Positions 16,865 to 25,437 of a stretch of DNA of 51,062 nt are shown here, one piece after another. The stretch comes from an uncultured Pseudomonadota bacterium (GTDB lineage: Bacteria > Myxococcota_A > UBA796 > GCA-2862545). The position numbers and the translations under genes are program-made. The stretch's first letter is position 1. Each line of letters starts with the position of its first letter. Under the pieces are notes generated by a model that had not been told where the DNA came from, searched no databases, and saw only the letters and a program-made list of their open reading frames with translations. The stretch lies in the NCBI GenBank assembly GCA_913061235.1, contig CAJXTB010000034.1, positions 1-51,062 on the forward strand. Direction: 5' to 3'.

Positions 16865-18502
16865 CTAGCGCTGGGTTCCCTGCGTGTTCTGGATGCCCGC
16901 GGACACGTCGGAGAAGAACAGGTTGCCCTGCACCTTGGTTGGGATGCGGTTGTCCGTTGTTGAGCCGTCGCCTTGGCGACCGTAGTCGCCTCTGCCCCAG
17001 CACCACATCTCGTCGTTCATGTCGATGGCACAGCTGTGCTGGTAGCCAACGGCGAGCTGCTTGTAGGTGCCGTCGCCAGAGATGGGCAGGGGCGTGTTGT
17101 TGTCGCCCGTAGTGTTGCGACCGGTCTGGTACTCGCTGGCATCGCCCCAACAGTAGATCTTTCCGTCTGTCCGAAGTCCGCAGGAGTGCGCTTCGCCGGT
17201 TCCGATGAACTCCCACGCATGGCCGCCGGAAATCAACGCTGGGGTCTGCGCATCTGTGGTCGAGCCCCGTCCGAGCCGTCCGCTTCCGCCTTCGCCCCAG
17301 CAGTACCCAATGTTGTCTACGGTCACACCGCAGTTGTGGAACGAGCCCGTCTCGATCCAGTCCCATTCGTATCCGAGGATAAGGCCGGGTGCACTTGGGT
17401 TGTAGCCTGAACCACCGTTTCCGAGCTCACCGTGGTTGTCGTTGCCCCAGCAGTAGCCATTGGCCTGCCCTGTCTGGGTGGTGACTCCACACAAGTGGGC
17501 CCGGTGAGCGGCGCCGTCGTAGCGGCCGCCAGGAGACAAGACCTTCCAGCTCAGTCCGCCGACCACGGCTTGCGGGGTGTACAGGTAGGACGTGGAGCTG
17601 ACTCCGTTTCCGAGCCCGCCGTAGTGCTGGTATCCCCAGCAATACGCCTGGTCAGAGGTCGTGATTCCACAGGAGACCAGCCCGAATCCCTGGTAGACGT
17701 CGCGCCACTGCTGGCCGTTGCTCGCTTCAACAGGTCGGTTGATGTTGGCGGAGTCGCCGTCAGGGACATTGCTCCCGCGTCCCCAACAGTACAGCCGCTG
17801 CTCCGTATCAATAGCGCAACCAGTCGTGTCGTTGCCGTTGGAGTACCCACCCGCCGCCATCTTCACGAACGTGACTCCGCCAGGGACTTCAATCTCCTTT
17901 GGGAAGGATTGGTCCACTTCGTCGCCAAGTCCGAGCCCACCGGTCTCGGCTTGGCCCCAAGAAAACACACCCGTGCCGACTTGGTTCGTACTGCCGCCGA
18001 TGGGAGCCCAAGAGGAACCTGTCCAGGTCTCTAGGCGTGTTGCACTGCTGTTGTAGATGATCTGGCCAAGGACTGGCTCCAGGTCGTCTCGTTCGGCGGT
18101 GGTGACGGGCGTGGGGACCACCGCACCTGAGCTTCCGGAAGTCTGTCCCGCCGACAGAGCGAATGGCACTGCGTGAATCTCCGACCTGGGAAGCAACTCG
18201 GGACCACCGGAGACCGTGAGACTGACCCAGTAGGTCGTGTCGCTCAGGCTCAGTGTGGTCAAGTCACAAGCACCGTCACCGATGACCACGCTGTAGTAGC
18301 CGTCTTGCACGGTTATCGGCTCGTCTTCCGAACATTGGGCACTACCGCCCGTAGGTTGCGTGTGCAATCCGACGTTGAGTGTGACGTTCCCGTTGATGGG
18401 CCCGCCAGCGGCGTCGATCAGCCGGCCTTGTTGGAGCATTGTATTGGGGGCGGCAAACGCTGTTGATACACCGGAAATGATAAGAAACGCCCAACGATAC
18501 AT
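16865..18502 (-). CDS. Exported RCC1-repeat protein with stalk-type N-terminal domain
   Basis: This 545-residue protein has a signal peptide at 1-18. Residues about 22-115 form a domain beginning Q-G-R-L-x-D-A-x-G-x-P-I-N-G that is shared with the 271-residue protein at 40030. A short segment like those of phage tail fibres (I-I-Y-N-S-S-x-T-R-L-E-T-W-T-G-S-S-W) follows at about 145-165. Residues about 175-540 hold seven or eight RCC1-like units with C-x-W-G and G-x-L-G-x-G, predicting a seven-bladed propeller. GGAGTAGAG precedes the ATG. Surface location is inferred; no enzyme motif is seen. Confidence 0.85.
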   Translation of the reverse strand: MYRWAFLIISGVSTAFAAPNTMLQQGRLIDAAGGPINGNVTLNVGLHTQPTGGSAQCSEDEPITVQDGYYSVVIGDGACDLTTLSLSDTTYWVSLTVSGGPELLPRSEIHAVPFALSAGQTSGSSGAVVPTPVTTAERDDLEPVLGQIIYNSSATRLETWTGSSWAPIGGSTNQVGTGVFSWGQAETGGLGLGDEVDQSFPKEIEVPGGVTFVKMAAGGYSNGNDTTGCAIDTEQRLYCWGRGSNVPDGDSANINRPVEASNGQQWRDVYQGFGLVSCGITTSDQAYCWGYQHYGGLGNGVSSTSYLYTPQAVVGGLSWKVLSPGGRYDGAAHRAHLCGVTTQTGQANGYCWGNDNHGELGNGGSGYNPSAPGLILGYEWDWIETGSFHNCGVTVDNIGYCWGEGGSGRLGRGSTTDAQTPALISGGHAWEFIGTGEAHSCGLRTDGKIYCWGDASEYQTGRNTTGDNNTPLPISGDGTYKQLAVGYQHSCAIDMNDEMWCWGRGDYGRQGDGSTTDNRIPTKVQGNLFFSDVSAGIQNTQGTQR

Positions 18503-18748
18503 GCTCTACTCCATACACTTAGCAGTCAACTGTACCATGACTCTGCGAGATTCTGGAGGATATGAGGCGTTGGTTGTTTCCAGGGTCCAGCACCGCAATG
18601 AACAGATTGAGTTTTGGGGATCTGCTGCCCGCTGCTAGATGAATGGCACTGTTGGTGCCACAGAGCGACCCCAGCACCTGACCACCCGCCGAGTGCTCCC
18701 CATGCCTGCTTCCGCGGAGCTTTGCACAGCCTATGCATTAGTCGAGAC

Positions 18749-19504
18749 ATGCACAAAACACCCTCACTGCTGCTTGTTCTGCTCGGCAGCACGCCTGGAG
18801 TCGAAACGGACACGTCGCAAGAAATTGATGACGACACCACCCCAATCCCATCGCAAGTCGAAGCGGCCATTCGCGCCGACACCTACACGCGCTGGGTCTT
18901 CGAAGTGGACGCTGTGGGCGGGCGCACGCTGGACGCCGAGACCTCCACGGCGATTCCACAGATTCTCACCCAGCTCGTCGATAAGCCCGACGGAATTGCC
19001 TTCGTGAGTGACGACGTTCTGGAGGGGCAGCTGCTGTGGGACGACGCCGCGTTGCGTGCCATCGCAGAAGCGACCTTCGACGACGACGCTGGCACCGACG
19101 TCCACAGCACCCACGTGATGTTGCTGGACGGAACCTACACCACCCCCAACGTTCTTGGCGTGGCGTGGGAGCACACCCATGTGGTCTTGTTTACCGACGC
19201 CATCGTGAGCTTCTGCGCGTTCGGTCCCGGCGACGCCGACCGGGTCTGCCCGCTCGTTGAACGTGGCGTACTGCTTCACGAGATTGGCCACATTCTGGGC
19301 CTGGTCAACACTGGCCTGCCGATGGTCACCGACCACGAAGACCCCGACAATTCGTACCATGACGTGGACAGCGACTGCATCATGTACTGGGCCTATGAGC
19401 GCGACGGAATCGTGCAGTACGTTCAAAACCAGTGGTCAAACGCACCAGATTTGGGGTTTGATGAGTCCTGTCAGGACGACATCGCCGCCATTCGCCTGCG
19501 CTAA
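18749..19504 (+). CDS. Exported zinc metalloprotease (metzincin-like)
   Basis: This 251-residue protein has a short hydrophobic N-terminus (1-16) and an acidic linker. The motif HEIGHILGLVN at 177-187 gives zinc ligands H177 and H181 and catalytic E178; the usual third-ligand position (+10) is Asn187, as I recall for a group of bacterial 'HExGHLLGLVN' proteases. I-M-Y-W at 211-214 is a plausible Met-turn. The N-terminus resembles a lipoprotein signal (L-L-G-S-T-P-G), but Ser stands where the lipobox Cys would be. The start is the ATG giving this signal sequence; upstream in-frame sequence looks non-coding. Secreted or periplasmic; substrate unknown. Confidence 0.78.
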   Translation: MHKTPSLLLVLLGSTPGVETDTSQEIDDDTTPIPSQVEAAIRADTYTRWVFEVDAVGGRTLDAETSTAIPQILTQLVDKPDGIAFVSDDVLEGQLLWDDAALRAIAEATFDDDAGTDVHSTHVMLLDGTYTTPNVLGVAWEHTHVVLFTDAIVSFCAFGPGDADRVCPLVERGVLLHEIGHILGLVNTGLPMVTDHEDPDNSYHDVDSDCIMYWAYERDGIVQYVQNQWSNAPDLGFDESCQDDIAAIRLR

Positions 19505-19599
19505 CGGGTAGCGTTGAGTGGAACAGGCCCCCACCTGTTGGGGTGGAGGCCTCTCGGGCATATCTAGATGCCGTCATCGCCGAGTTCGACGCTGCGTCC

Positions 19600-19986
19600 T
19601 CAGCGGATGTGACAGGTCTGACAGGACTCGGGGTCTGGGAAGTTCTCGGTTCCGTGCGGCGGGCCATGGCACTGGCTGCACGGCGTGATGGCGGTGTGAC
19701 CTGGACCCGCGCCGTTCGAGCCGTGGCACTCCGCGCACTCGTAGGGTGCCAGCCCAGCGTTGTGGTCGTCGCTCGTGTGGCATTCTAGACATGACGGCGT
19801 GCTCCATCCCGTGTGTGTCGCATCGGGGATGGGCGCAGGTGGGCTGGTGTCGGGGTCCTCAGAGTCTGTGTCTGTGTCTGTGTCGCTGGTATCCGCAGTC
19901 TCCTGGCTGGAGGTGCACGACGACGCCAGGCACGGAAGGACAACCAGCCATACTGCGAACGAAGCGGCCCGGAAGGTCAGGCGCAT
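19600..19986 (-). CDS. Lipoprotein with four CxxCH haem motifs
   Basis: This 128-residue protein has a lipoprotein signal with lipobox LASSC (Cys24), an Asp/Thr linker at about 30-48, then four CxxCH motifs at 66-70, 84-88, 103-107 and 122-126, predicting a tetrahaem cytochrome c with extra His residues for axial ligation. The ATG lies one base after the stop of the flavoenzyme gene (TAA-T-ATG), so the two are co-expressed. In Shewanella-type flavocytochrome c fumarate reductases a tetrahaem domain and a flavin domain are fused; here they appear as separate lipid-anchored subunits. Likely passes electrons to or from the flavoenzyme in the periplasm. Confidence 0.85.
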   Translation of the reverse strand: MRLTFRAASFAVWLVVLPCLASSCTSSQETADTSDTDTDTDSEDPDTSPPAPIPDATHTGWSTPSCLECHTSDDHNAGLAPYECAECHGSNGAGPGHTAITPCSQCHGPPHGTENFPDPESCQTCHIR

Positions 19987-19987
19987 A

Positions 19988-21541
19988 TTAGGCTTCAACC
20001 AAGTTCTTCACCGGCTCGAGCGCCACCTCGTTGGCTGCGTTCGTGCCTGCAATGCGCCCGAAGACGACGGTGGCTGCAATCGCAGTACCGCTCCCTGGGT
20101 AGTACGGACCGATGAAGCCGCCAGTGGTCATTCCTGCCGCGTACAAGCGCTTTATCGGCTGACCGTACACATCGAGAACTTGGGTGTCGGTGTTGATCTT
20201 CAGTCCGCCACAGGTACCCAAGTTGATTGAGGTGACCTGTATTGCGTAGTACGGCGCAGTGTTCAGCATCGCCAGACCTACGGCCTTGCCGAACAGCTTG
20301 TCTGTGCCATCTGCCATGTCGTCGTTCCATGAAGCGACCGTGCGTTCGAGCTCGGATGCGTTGACGCCGAGGGCTGTGGCGAGGTCCTCTAGTGTTGCGG
20401 CTGTGATGATTTGACCGGATGCAATCTCCTCGCTGAGGTCGTCACTCCACCCGCCGAATCCGCCGATTGCGGCGCCGCCAATGTCCCCTACGGTCTTGTC
20501 GAATACCGCCCAGGCCATGTGCTCCTCTTGGTCGTAGACACCGCGCATGAGGTAGGCGTAGTGACCGCCTTCGTTGATGAAGCGCTGGCCGTGTTTGTTG
20601 ACCCAGATTCCCGGAACGGTTGTGCTCGTGCCGATACCCACGCCGGGGTAGCCAATTGTGCCACCCAAGGCGGCGACGTCTGCACCGACGTTCATGCCCA
20701 TGACCAGTCCGTCTCCGGTATTGGTGGGCGCGCAGTAGCAAACACCCGTCTCCATTTCCCACTTTTGCTGTGGGGAGAAGGCAAGAACGAGGTCTTCGTT
20801 TCGCTCGAAGCCGCCACTGGCAATCACGACGGCCTGTCGGGCTCGCACGTTGAGGATTTGGCCGCCGATTGTCACGGTCACGCCCACAATACCTTCGTCG
20901 AAGTCCTCGACGAGACCCTCGACAGCCGCTTCGGTTCGCAAGTCTCCGCCAAGCGCGTTCACCTCGGCAAGCAAGACCGCCACATGGTCCGCACCGACGC
21001 CAGCGACGGCCTCACCGATCAGGTGGATTCGGTCAATCATCACACTGGGGTCGACAGTGGGGATGGGGTCCACGCCGTAGACGCCGCTGTAGGCGAGTCC
21101 GAGCCCTTGCATGAAGGTGACGGCGGCGGGAGCGTTGTCGGTGAGCGTGCGCAAGAGCTCCGGCGTGGGGACGCCTTCACCGGCTTGCTCGTAGTAGTCG
21201 TAGTGTTTGTCGGGGGTGTCGTTGGTGACACCACCGCCAATCTGCACGTCCGTTCCGGCTGCCTGGATGACGCCACCCGAGAGCGCTGTGCTCCCGCCAG
21301 CTTCAAGGGCCTTTTCAAACAGGATGACGGATGACCCAGCTCGCAACGCTTCAATTGCCGCGGTGAGTCCGCTGCCGCCTGCGCCCACAATGATCACGTC
21401 GGCCTCTTCGTTCCACTCCATATCGGTGGTGTCCTTGCACCCTGAGAGCCCTGAAGCCGCAGCCGTTGCGGCTCCGATTGAAAGGGCGCCGCCAATGAAC
21501 TGACGTCGACTGCTGCTGGGGCCGAAAAAGCTACGGGACAT
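19988..21541 (-). CDS. Tat-exported FAD-dependent dehydrogenase/reductase (fumarate reductase or ketosteroid dehydrogenase superfamily)
   Basis: This 517-residue protein has a twin-arginine signal (S-R-R-Q-F-I-G, R12-R13) ending in a lipobox-like L-S-G-C (Cys35). The FAD-binding fold begins V-I-I-V-G-A-G-G-S-G at about 49-58 and closes with Y-Y-P-G-S-G-T near 490. The segment W-V-N-K-H-G-Q-R-F-I-N-E-G-G-H-Y-A-Y is the substrate-domain signature of this superfamily; Tyr after N-E recalls 3-ketosteroid dehydrogenases, so the reaction cannot be fixed by eye. GGAGG precedes the ATG. The tetrahaem lipoprotein follows directly, and a sigma-54 promoter match lies at 21574-21589. Confidence 0.88.
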   Translation of the reverse strand: MSRSFFGPSSSRRQFIGGALSIGAATAAASGLSGCKDTTDMEWNEEADVIIVGAGGSGLTAAIEALRAGSSVILFEKALEAGGSTALSGGVIQAAGTDVQIGGGVTNDTPDKHYDYYEQAGEGVPTPELLRTLTDNAPAAVTFMQGLGLAYSGVYGVDPIPTVDPSVMIDRIHLIGEAVAGVGADHVAVLLAEVNALGGDLRTEAAVEGLVEDFDEGIVGVTVTIGGQILNVRARQAVVIASGGFERNEDLVLAFSPQQKWEMETGVCYCAPTNTGDGLVMGMNVGADVAALGGTIGYPGVGIGTSTTVPGIWVNKHGQRFINEGGHYAYLMRGVYDQEEHMAWAVFDKTVGDIGGAAIGGFGGWSDDLSEEIASGQIITAATLEDLATALGVNASELERTVASWNDDMADGTDKLFGKAVGLAMLNTAPYYAIQVTSINLGTCGGLKINTDTQVLDVYGQPIKRLYAAGMTTGGFIGPYYPGSGTAIAATVVFGRIAGTNAANEVALEPVKNLVEA

Positions 21542-21573
21542 AGCAATACCTCCGTTAGGTCTATGAATCCGAA

Positions 21574-21589
21574 TGCAATCAACATGCCA
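21574..21589 (-). promoter_or_regulatory. Sigma-54 promoter for the flavoenzyme-cytochrome operon
   Basis: On the minus strand the bases read TGGCATG-TTGA-TTGCA, one mismatch from TGGCACG-N4-TTGCA with invariant GG and GC in place. The predicted start is near 21563, about 22 bases before the ATG, with GGAGG between. Confidence 0.65.
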
Positions 21590-21763
21590 GAATGAGTGGG
21601 TGATTCGGAGTCGGGAATCACGCGATGATTAGGCATTTGGAATGTGTGAATAGTGCGGATTGAAGAAACCGAGCATGGTTAGCGGATTTTGTACGGGTTT
21701 GCGAGGGGTTCTGCGGACTCCGGTCGTTGAATGGGTCGGGAGTTCCGAACGTGCGTAACGGGT

Positions 21764-21794
21764 GGATTCATCTGGAATCCTCAGAAATTCTGAG
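21764..21794. promoter_or_regulatory. Two adjoining palindromes, candidate activator sites
   Basis: GGATTC-ATCTG-GAATCC is immediately followed, sharing one base, by the odd palindrome CTCAGAA-A-TTCTGAG. They lie roughly 200-230 bases upstream of the flavoenzyme start point and 260-290 upstream of the dehydrogenase start point, within the range used by sigma-54 enhancer sites. Confidence 0.4.
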
Positions 21795-22029
21795 AACGGT
21801 CGAAGGGTGTCAATGCCAAGAACCAGAGTTCGCCGGTTCAGCGCGCTACGCATCCGCCGGACTGAGATCAACTGCATTAACCGTGTTATTTGCCACACAT
21901 AGGTGTGTTAAATGGTACAGTTTTAGGGTTATTGAAAACCGTTATCGATTGAATTGTGCGTAAATCTATTTGATTTGATGCGGGGCCTTCCAGCCTCCCG
22001 GCCGTTGGTTCGACTCGTTGCCCCATCAT

Positions 22030-22045
22030 TGGCACGTCCTGTGCT
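22030..22045 (+). promoter_or_regulatory. Sigma-54 promoter for the short-chain dehydrogenase
   Basis: TGGCACG-TCCT-GTGCT matches the -24/-12 consensus with a perfect -24 element and one mismatch in the -12 element (the same GTGCT as in the exporter promoter). The start is predicted near 22056, 23 bases before the ATG, with AAGGAG between. Confidence 0.65.
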
Positions 22046-22078
22046 TTGTGCACGGACGTCCCCCACAAGGAGTTCGCC

Positions 22079-22837
22079 ATGACAACGATTGAATCACGTG
22101 TGCACATTATTACTGGAGCTACCGGTGGTATCGGTTCCGAAACGGCTCGCCAGATCGTTGGCGCTGGGGGGCGGGTGGTTCTGTGTGACCGCGATTCCGG
22201 CAGTCTAGAGGCACTGGCTCTGGAGCTTGGGGACAGCGCCGTTTGTGTTGTAGGGGATGTCACGCAGGCCAGCCACTTGGAAGAGGCCGTCCAGGTTGCT
22301 GTGAGCCACTTCGGCAGACTCGATGCCGTGGTTGCCAATGCTGGAATGGAGGGGGTTGTCGCTCCTCTCGTCAACCAGACCACGAAGGACTTTCTCACCG
22401 TGCTCTCGGTGAACGTGCTCGGCGTATTCCACAGTATTCGCGCGGCGGCTCCGGCGATGGTGGAGGGGGGCAGCATTGTCATTACCAGCTCGGTCGCTGG
22501 GTTTATTGGGTCGCCGGGTCTGGGGCCGTATGTGACGAGTAAACACGCGGTCGTTGGATTGATGCGCAACGCAGCGCTTGAGCTTGCGGCCCAGGGAGTC
22601 CGGGTCAACAGCGTTCATCCAGGTCCCATCGACAATCGGATGATGCGCTCCATCGAAGAACAAGCAGCCCCTGGCAACGGACAGGCCGTCAAGCAGGCGT
22701 TTGAAGCGCAGGTACCCCTGGGTCGCTACGGAACGAACCAGGAGATTGCTGCGCTTATCGGGTGGCTCTGCTCCGAACAGAGTTCCTACTGTACGGGCCA
22801 GCGCTTCGTCGCAGATGGCGGCTTCCTGGCCCAGTAG
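22079..22837 (+). CDS. Short-chain dehydrogenase/reductase (SDR)
   Basis: This 252-residue classical SDR has the cofactor motif TGATGGIG at 12-19, Asp37 at the end of beta-2 (favours NAD(H) over NADP(H)), NAG at 87-89, catalytic Ser about 138, Tyr151 and Lys155 (Y-V-T-S-K), and the P-G-P-I motif after beta-6. AAGGAG lies six bases before the ATG; an upstream in-frame ATG would include the promoter region. It is divergent from the flavoenzyme operon, with sigma-54 promoter matches on both sides, so a shared pathway (oxidation of an alcohol or ketone substrate) is suggested but unproven. Confidence 0.9.
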   Translation: MTTIESRVHIITGATGGIGSETARQIVGAGGRVVLCDRDSGSLEALALELGDSAVCVVGDVTQASHLEEAVQVAVSHFGRLDAVVANAGMEGVVAPLVNQTTKDFLTVLSVNVLGVFHSIRAAAPAMVEGGSIVITSSVAGFIGSPGLGPYVTSKHAVVGLMRNAALELAAQGVRVNSVHPGPIDNRMMRSIEEQAAPGNGQAVKQAFEAQVPLGRYGTNQEIAALIGWLCSEQSSYCTGQRFVADGGFLAQ

Positions 22838-22847
22838 GGCGAACCGG

Positions 22848-22861
22848 CGCGCTTGAGCGCG
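22848..22861. terminator. Short GC hairpin between convergent genes
   Basis: CGCGC-TTGA-GCGCG lies between the stop of the dehydrogenase and the stop of the pps gene. The stem is five pairs and no T-run follows on either strand, so terminator function is weakly supported. Confidence 0.3.
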
Positions 22862-22865
22862 GCGG

Positions 22866-25261
22866 TCAGAGTTCCCGCTCGGCGTCTGCCACCGAGCGGG
22901 TCACGCTCAACACGGCGTCGGGTGTGACGCTGATGCTGCTGATGCCGTGGCTCACGAGAAAGGCAGCGAACTCGGGATGGTCAGAGGGCGCCTGGCCACA
23001 GATGCCCACCGGAGTCCCTGATGCGCGGGCAGCGACGAGCAACATGCGGCATGCCTCCTTGAGAGCGGGTCCGTCGTCGTCGAACAGTTGGGACACAATC
23101 GCCGAGTCGCGGTCCACCCCGTACACGAGCTGGGTCAGGTCGTTCGAGCCAATGGAGAACCCGTCGAACAACGCGGCAAACTCGGCGGCTAGCAGCACGT
23201 TGCTGGGAATCTCCGCCATCACGTAGACCTTCAACGGCACGCCGTCGCCACCTGCTTGGGGAAGTCCTCCGGCGATGAGCTCGTTCAGCACCGACTGGCC
23301 CTCTTCGGGGGTCCGGCAGAAGGGGACCATGACGTGGGCGTTGTCGAATCCGAGCGTGTTCCGCACGCGCTTCATGGCTGCGACCTCTAGTGCAAACGCC
23401 TCTTTGAATATGGGATGCGCATAGCGGCTCGCTCCCCGCCATCCAATCATCGGGTTCTCTTCGGTGGGCTCGAAGGACTCCCCGCCGAGCAGGTGGGCGT
23501 ACTCATTGGACTTGAAGTCGCTGAAGCGAACAATGACGGGACGCGGGTGGAAGGCCGCCGCGATTCGGGCGTTGCCCGTGGACAATCGGTCGATGAAGAA
23601 GGTCTGTGGTGAGTCCCATCCGGCGGTGTGCGCAGCGACCTGTGCGGCGACGTCAGGGGCGAGCTGTTCAGGATGGAGCAGTGCGAGGGGATGGACCCCA
23701 ATAGCGCCGGCGAAGAGGAACTCCATGCGAACAAGGCCAACGCCGTCCACTGGAAGTCGGCTTACTCCCAACGCTTGGTCGGGGTCGGCCAGGTTGACAA
23801 GGATGCTTGTACAAGGATTGGGCAGCGTGGCCAGATCAATCTCTTCGGTCTGGAACGGCACCGCCCCTGAGTACACGCGTCCGACCGGGCCTTCCGCACA
23901 GGAGACCGTCACAGTGCCTGCCTGCGCCAGGAGCGCCCGAGCGTTCGGTGCGGCAACAACTGCAGGAATGCCATGTTCCCGGGCCACAATGGCGGCATGA
24001 CTGGTTCGACCACCTTCTTCGGTCACCAGGGCGGCCGCAATCTTCATCACCGGCTCCCAGTCGGGATTTGTGTTGCGTGCGACGAGGACATCGCCGGGCT
24101 GGACCTCGCTGAGCTTGCTGGCATCGTGTACGACCCGTGCGGTGCCGGTGGCGATTCCTCGGCCTACCGCGAGTCCCTCGCACACGGCTTCTTTGGGTGC
24201 GGTGATCTCGTAGTGCAGCAGCGTACCTTCCTGTTGGGAGTGCACCGTCTCGGGTCGTGCCTGGAGGATGAACAGCTCACCGGTCTCGCCGTCCTTGCCC
24301 CACTCAAGGTCCATGGGTGTGGGAGTCTTGCGCATGGCAGAGAAGTGGTCTTCGATTGCACAGGCCCACCGCGCCAAGGTCTTGACCTCGTCGTCCGTCA
24401 AGGACCAGGCCCGCTGCTCGTCCAGCGGCACCGGTTTGTCGACCAGCTTCCTGGCGACGTCGTCCCACCGTAGAGCGAGGGCTTTGGTGCCCTTCTGGCG
24501 GTCGATGATGCCTGGAAACCCGTGAGTAGCGTGGCCTTATGGACGATAAAGCCGTCGGGAACCACTTTTCCCTGCACGACATTCTCACCAAGTCCGTACG
24601 CTGCGGTCACATAGACCACGCCGCGGTGCCCACTGTCTGGGTCGAGGGTGAAGATGACGCCCGCGGACCCGGTGTCTGTCCGCACCATGCGCTGAATACC
24701 GACCGACAACGCGACTTCTAGGTGACCAAAGCCACGGTTTTCCCGATAGGCGATGGCGCGCGCGGTGAACAGGCTCGCGAAGCAGCGGCGAGTCGCGTCC
24801 ACAATCTTGTCGGCTCCTCGGATGTGCAGGTAGGTGTCTTGCTGGCCGGCAAAGCTTGCCGTGGGCAGGTCCTCGGCCGTCGCAGAGGACCGAACTGCAC
24901 AGGAGACGGTCTCCCCGGCGGCGACGCACATGTGACGGTAGGAATCCCGAAGGGACTGCTCGAGTTCAGGCGGCCAAGCGGCGACCTCGATGGCCTGTCG
25001 AATGGCTGCTGCGCGGGACTGGAGGTCGGCGACGTCGTCCACATCCAGCCCATCGAGCTGATGCTGGATGACCGTCACCAAGCCGCTGTGGCCGAGGAAG
25101 TCACGGTACGCGGAGGCGGTCACCGCAAAGCCGCCGGGGACCGCGATGCCGAGTTGTGTGAGTGAGCCCAGCATCTCGCCGAGTGCGGCGTTCTTTCCAC
25201 CGACCGCGTTCAGATCAGCCATGGTCAGGTCTTTGAGTTCTCGAATCCAGCGCTCATTCAT
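22866..25261 (-). pseudogene. ppsA: Phosphoenolpyruvate synthase with one frameshift
   Basis: Two overlapping frames (25261 down to about 24510, and about 24510 to 22866) together give a full pyruvate, water dikinase of about 798 residues, the usual size. The first part has the ATP-grasp domain (G-G-K-N-A-A-L-G-E-M near 20; V-R-S-S-A-T-A-E-D); the second has the phospho-His loop G-G-R-T-S-H-A-A-I-V-A-R-E and the TIM-barrel domain ending G-I-C-G-Q-A-P-S. Adding one base near 24508-24512 (TTCCAGGC read as TTCCCAGGC) restores a continuous frame. GGAGGT precedes the ATG at 25261. It is either a recent inactivation or a sequencing error; everything else is intact. The enzyme makes PEP from pyruvate and ATP for gluconeogenesis. 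Confidence 0.88.
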
Positions 25262-25283
25262 TGAATACCTCCGCGAAGGAAGC

Positions 25284-25299
25284 TGCAAGCTTTGAGCCA
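25284..25299 (-). promoter_or_regulatory. Possible sigma-54 promoter for ppsA
   Basis: On the minus strand TGGCTCA-AAGC-TTGCA has a perfect -12 element and T-G-G-C of the -24 element, at the right spacing. The predicted leader would be only about 13 bases, just enough for the GGAGGT site, so this is a weaker call than the others. Confidence 0.3.
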
Positions 25300-25437
25300 A
25301 TCAACCCGGTGTGGTTGGTGTTGAGTGTGGCCCGAGAAATCAAGATGACTCGCCTGGTTCCGACCGGGCCATGCCGCGACAAATTGCCGCACTTCCGCCG
25401 CGGATGTGCGTGGACACTTTCAAGCTAGGAGGTGTCT

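Larger units (their letters stand above)
21542..22078. other. Divergent regulatory region, 537 bases, no gene
   Basis: The region between the flavoenzyme and the dehydrogenase is more AT-rich than its surroundings. It carries two outward-facing sigma-54 promoter matches, an inverted repeat GTGATTC-N8-GAATCAC (21600-21621), GGATTC-N5-GAATCC (21764-21780) directly abutting the 15-base palindrome CTCAGAA-A-TTCTGAG (21780-21794), and CACAC-N4-GTGTG (21894-21907). A short minus-strand reading frame in it (up to 89 residues) lacks codon bias, an RBS and homology and is not called. The dyads are candidate enhancer or operator sites. Confidence 0.6.

Noticed and set aside
18644-18660. Palindrome TGGCAC-TGTTG-GTGCCA that also fits a loose sigma-54 pattern on both strands
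   Set aside because: The -12 part lacks the TTGC core and the match follows automatically from the palindrome; the distance to the nearest start codons is long.
21629-21898. Open frame of 89 residues in the flavoenzyme/SDR intergenic region
   Set aside because: No RBS, AT-rich and palindrome-containing sequence, no conserved motif; the region is better explained as regulatory.
22005-22026. GGTTCGACTC resembling a tRNA T-arm
   Set aside because: The flanking five-base arms do not pair and no acceptor or anticodon stem can be formed.
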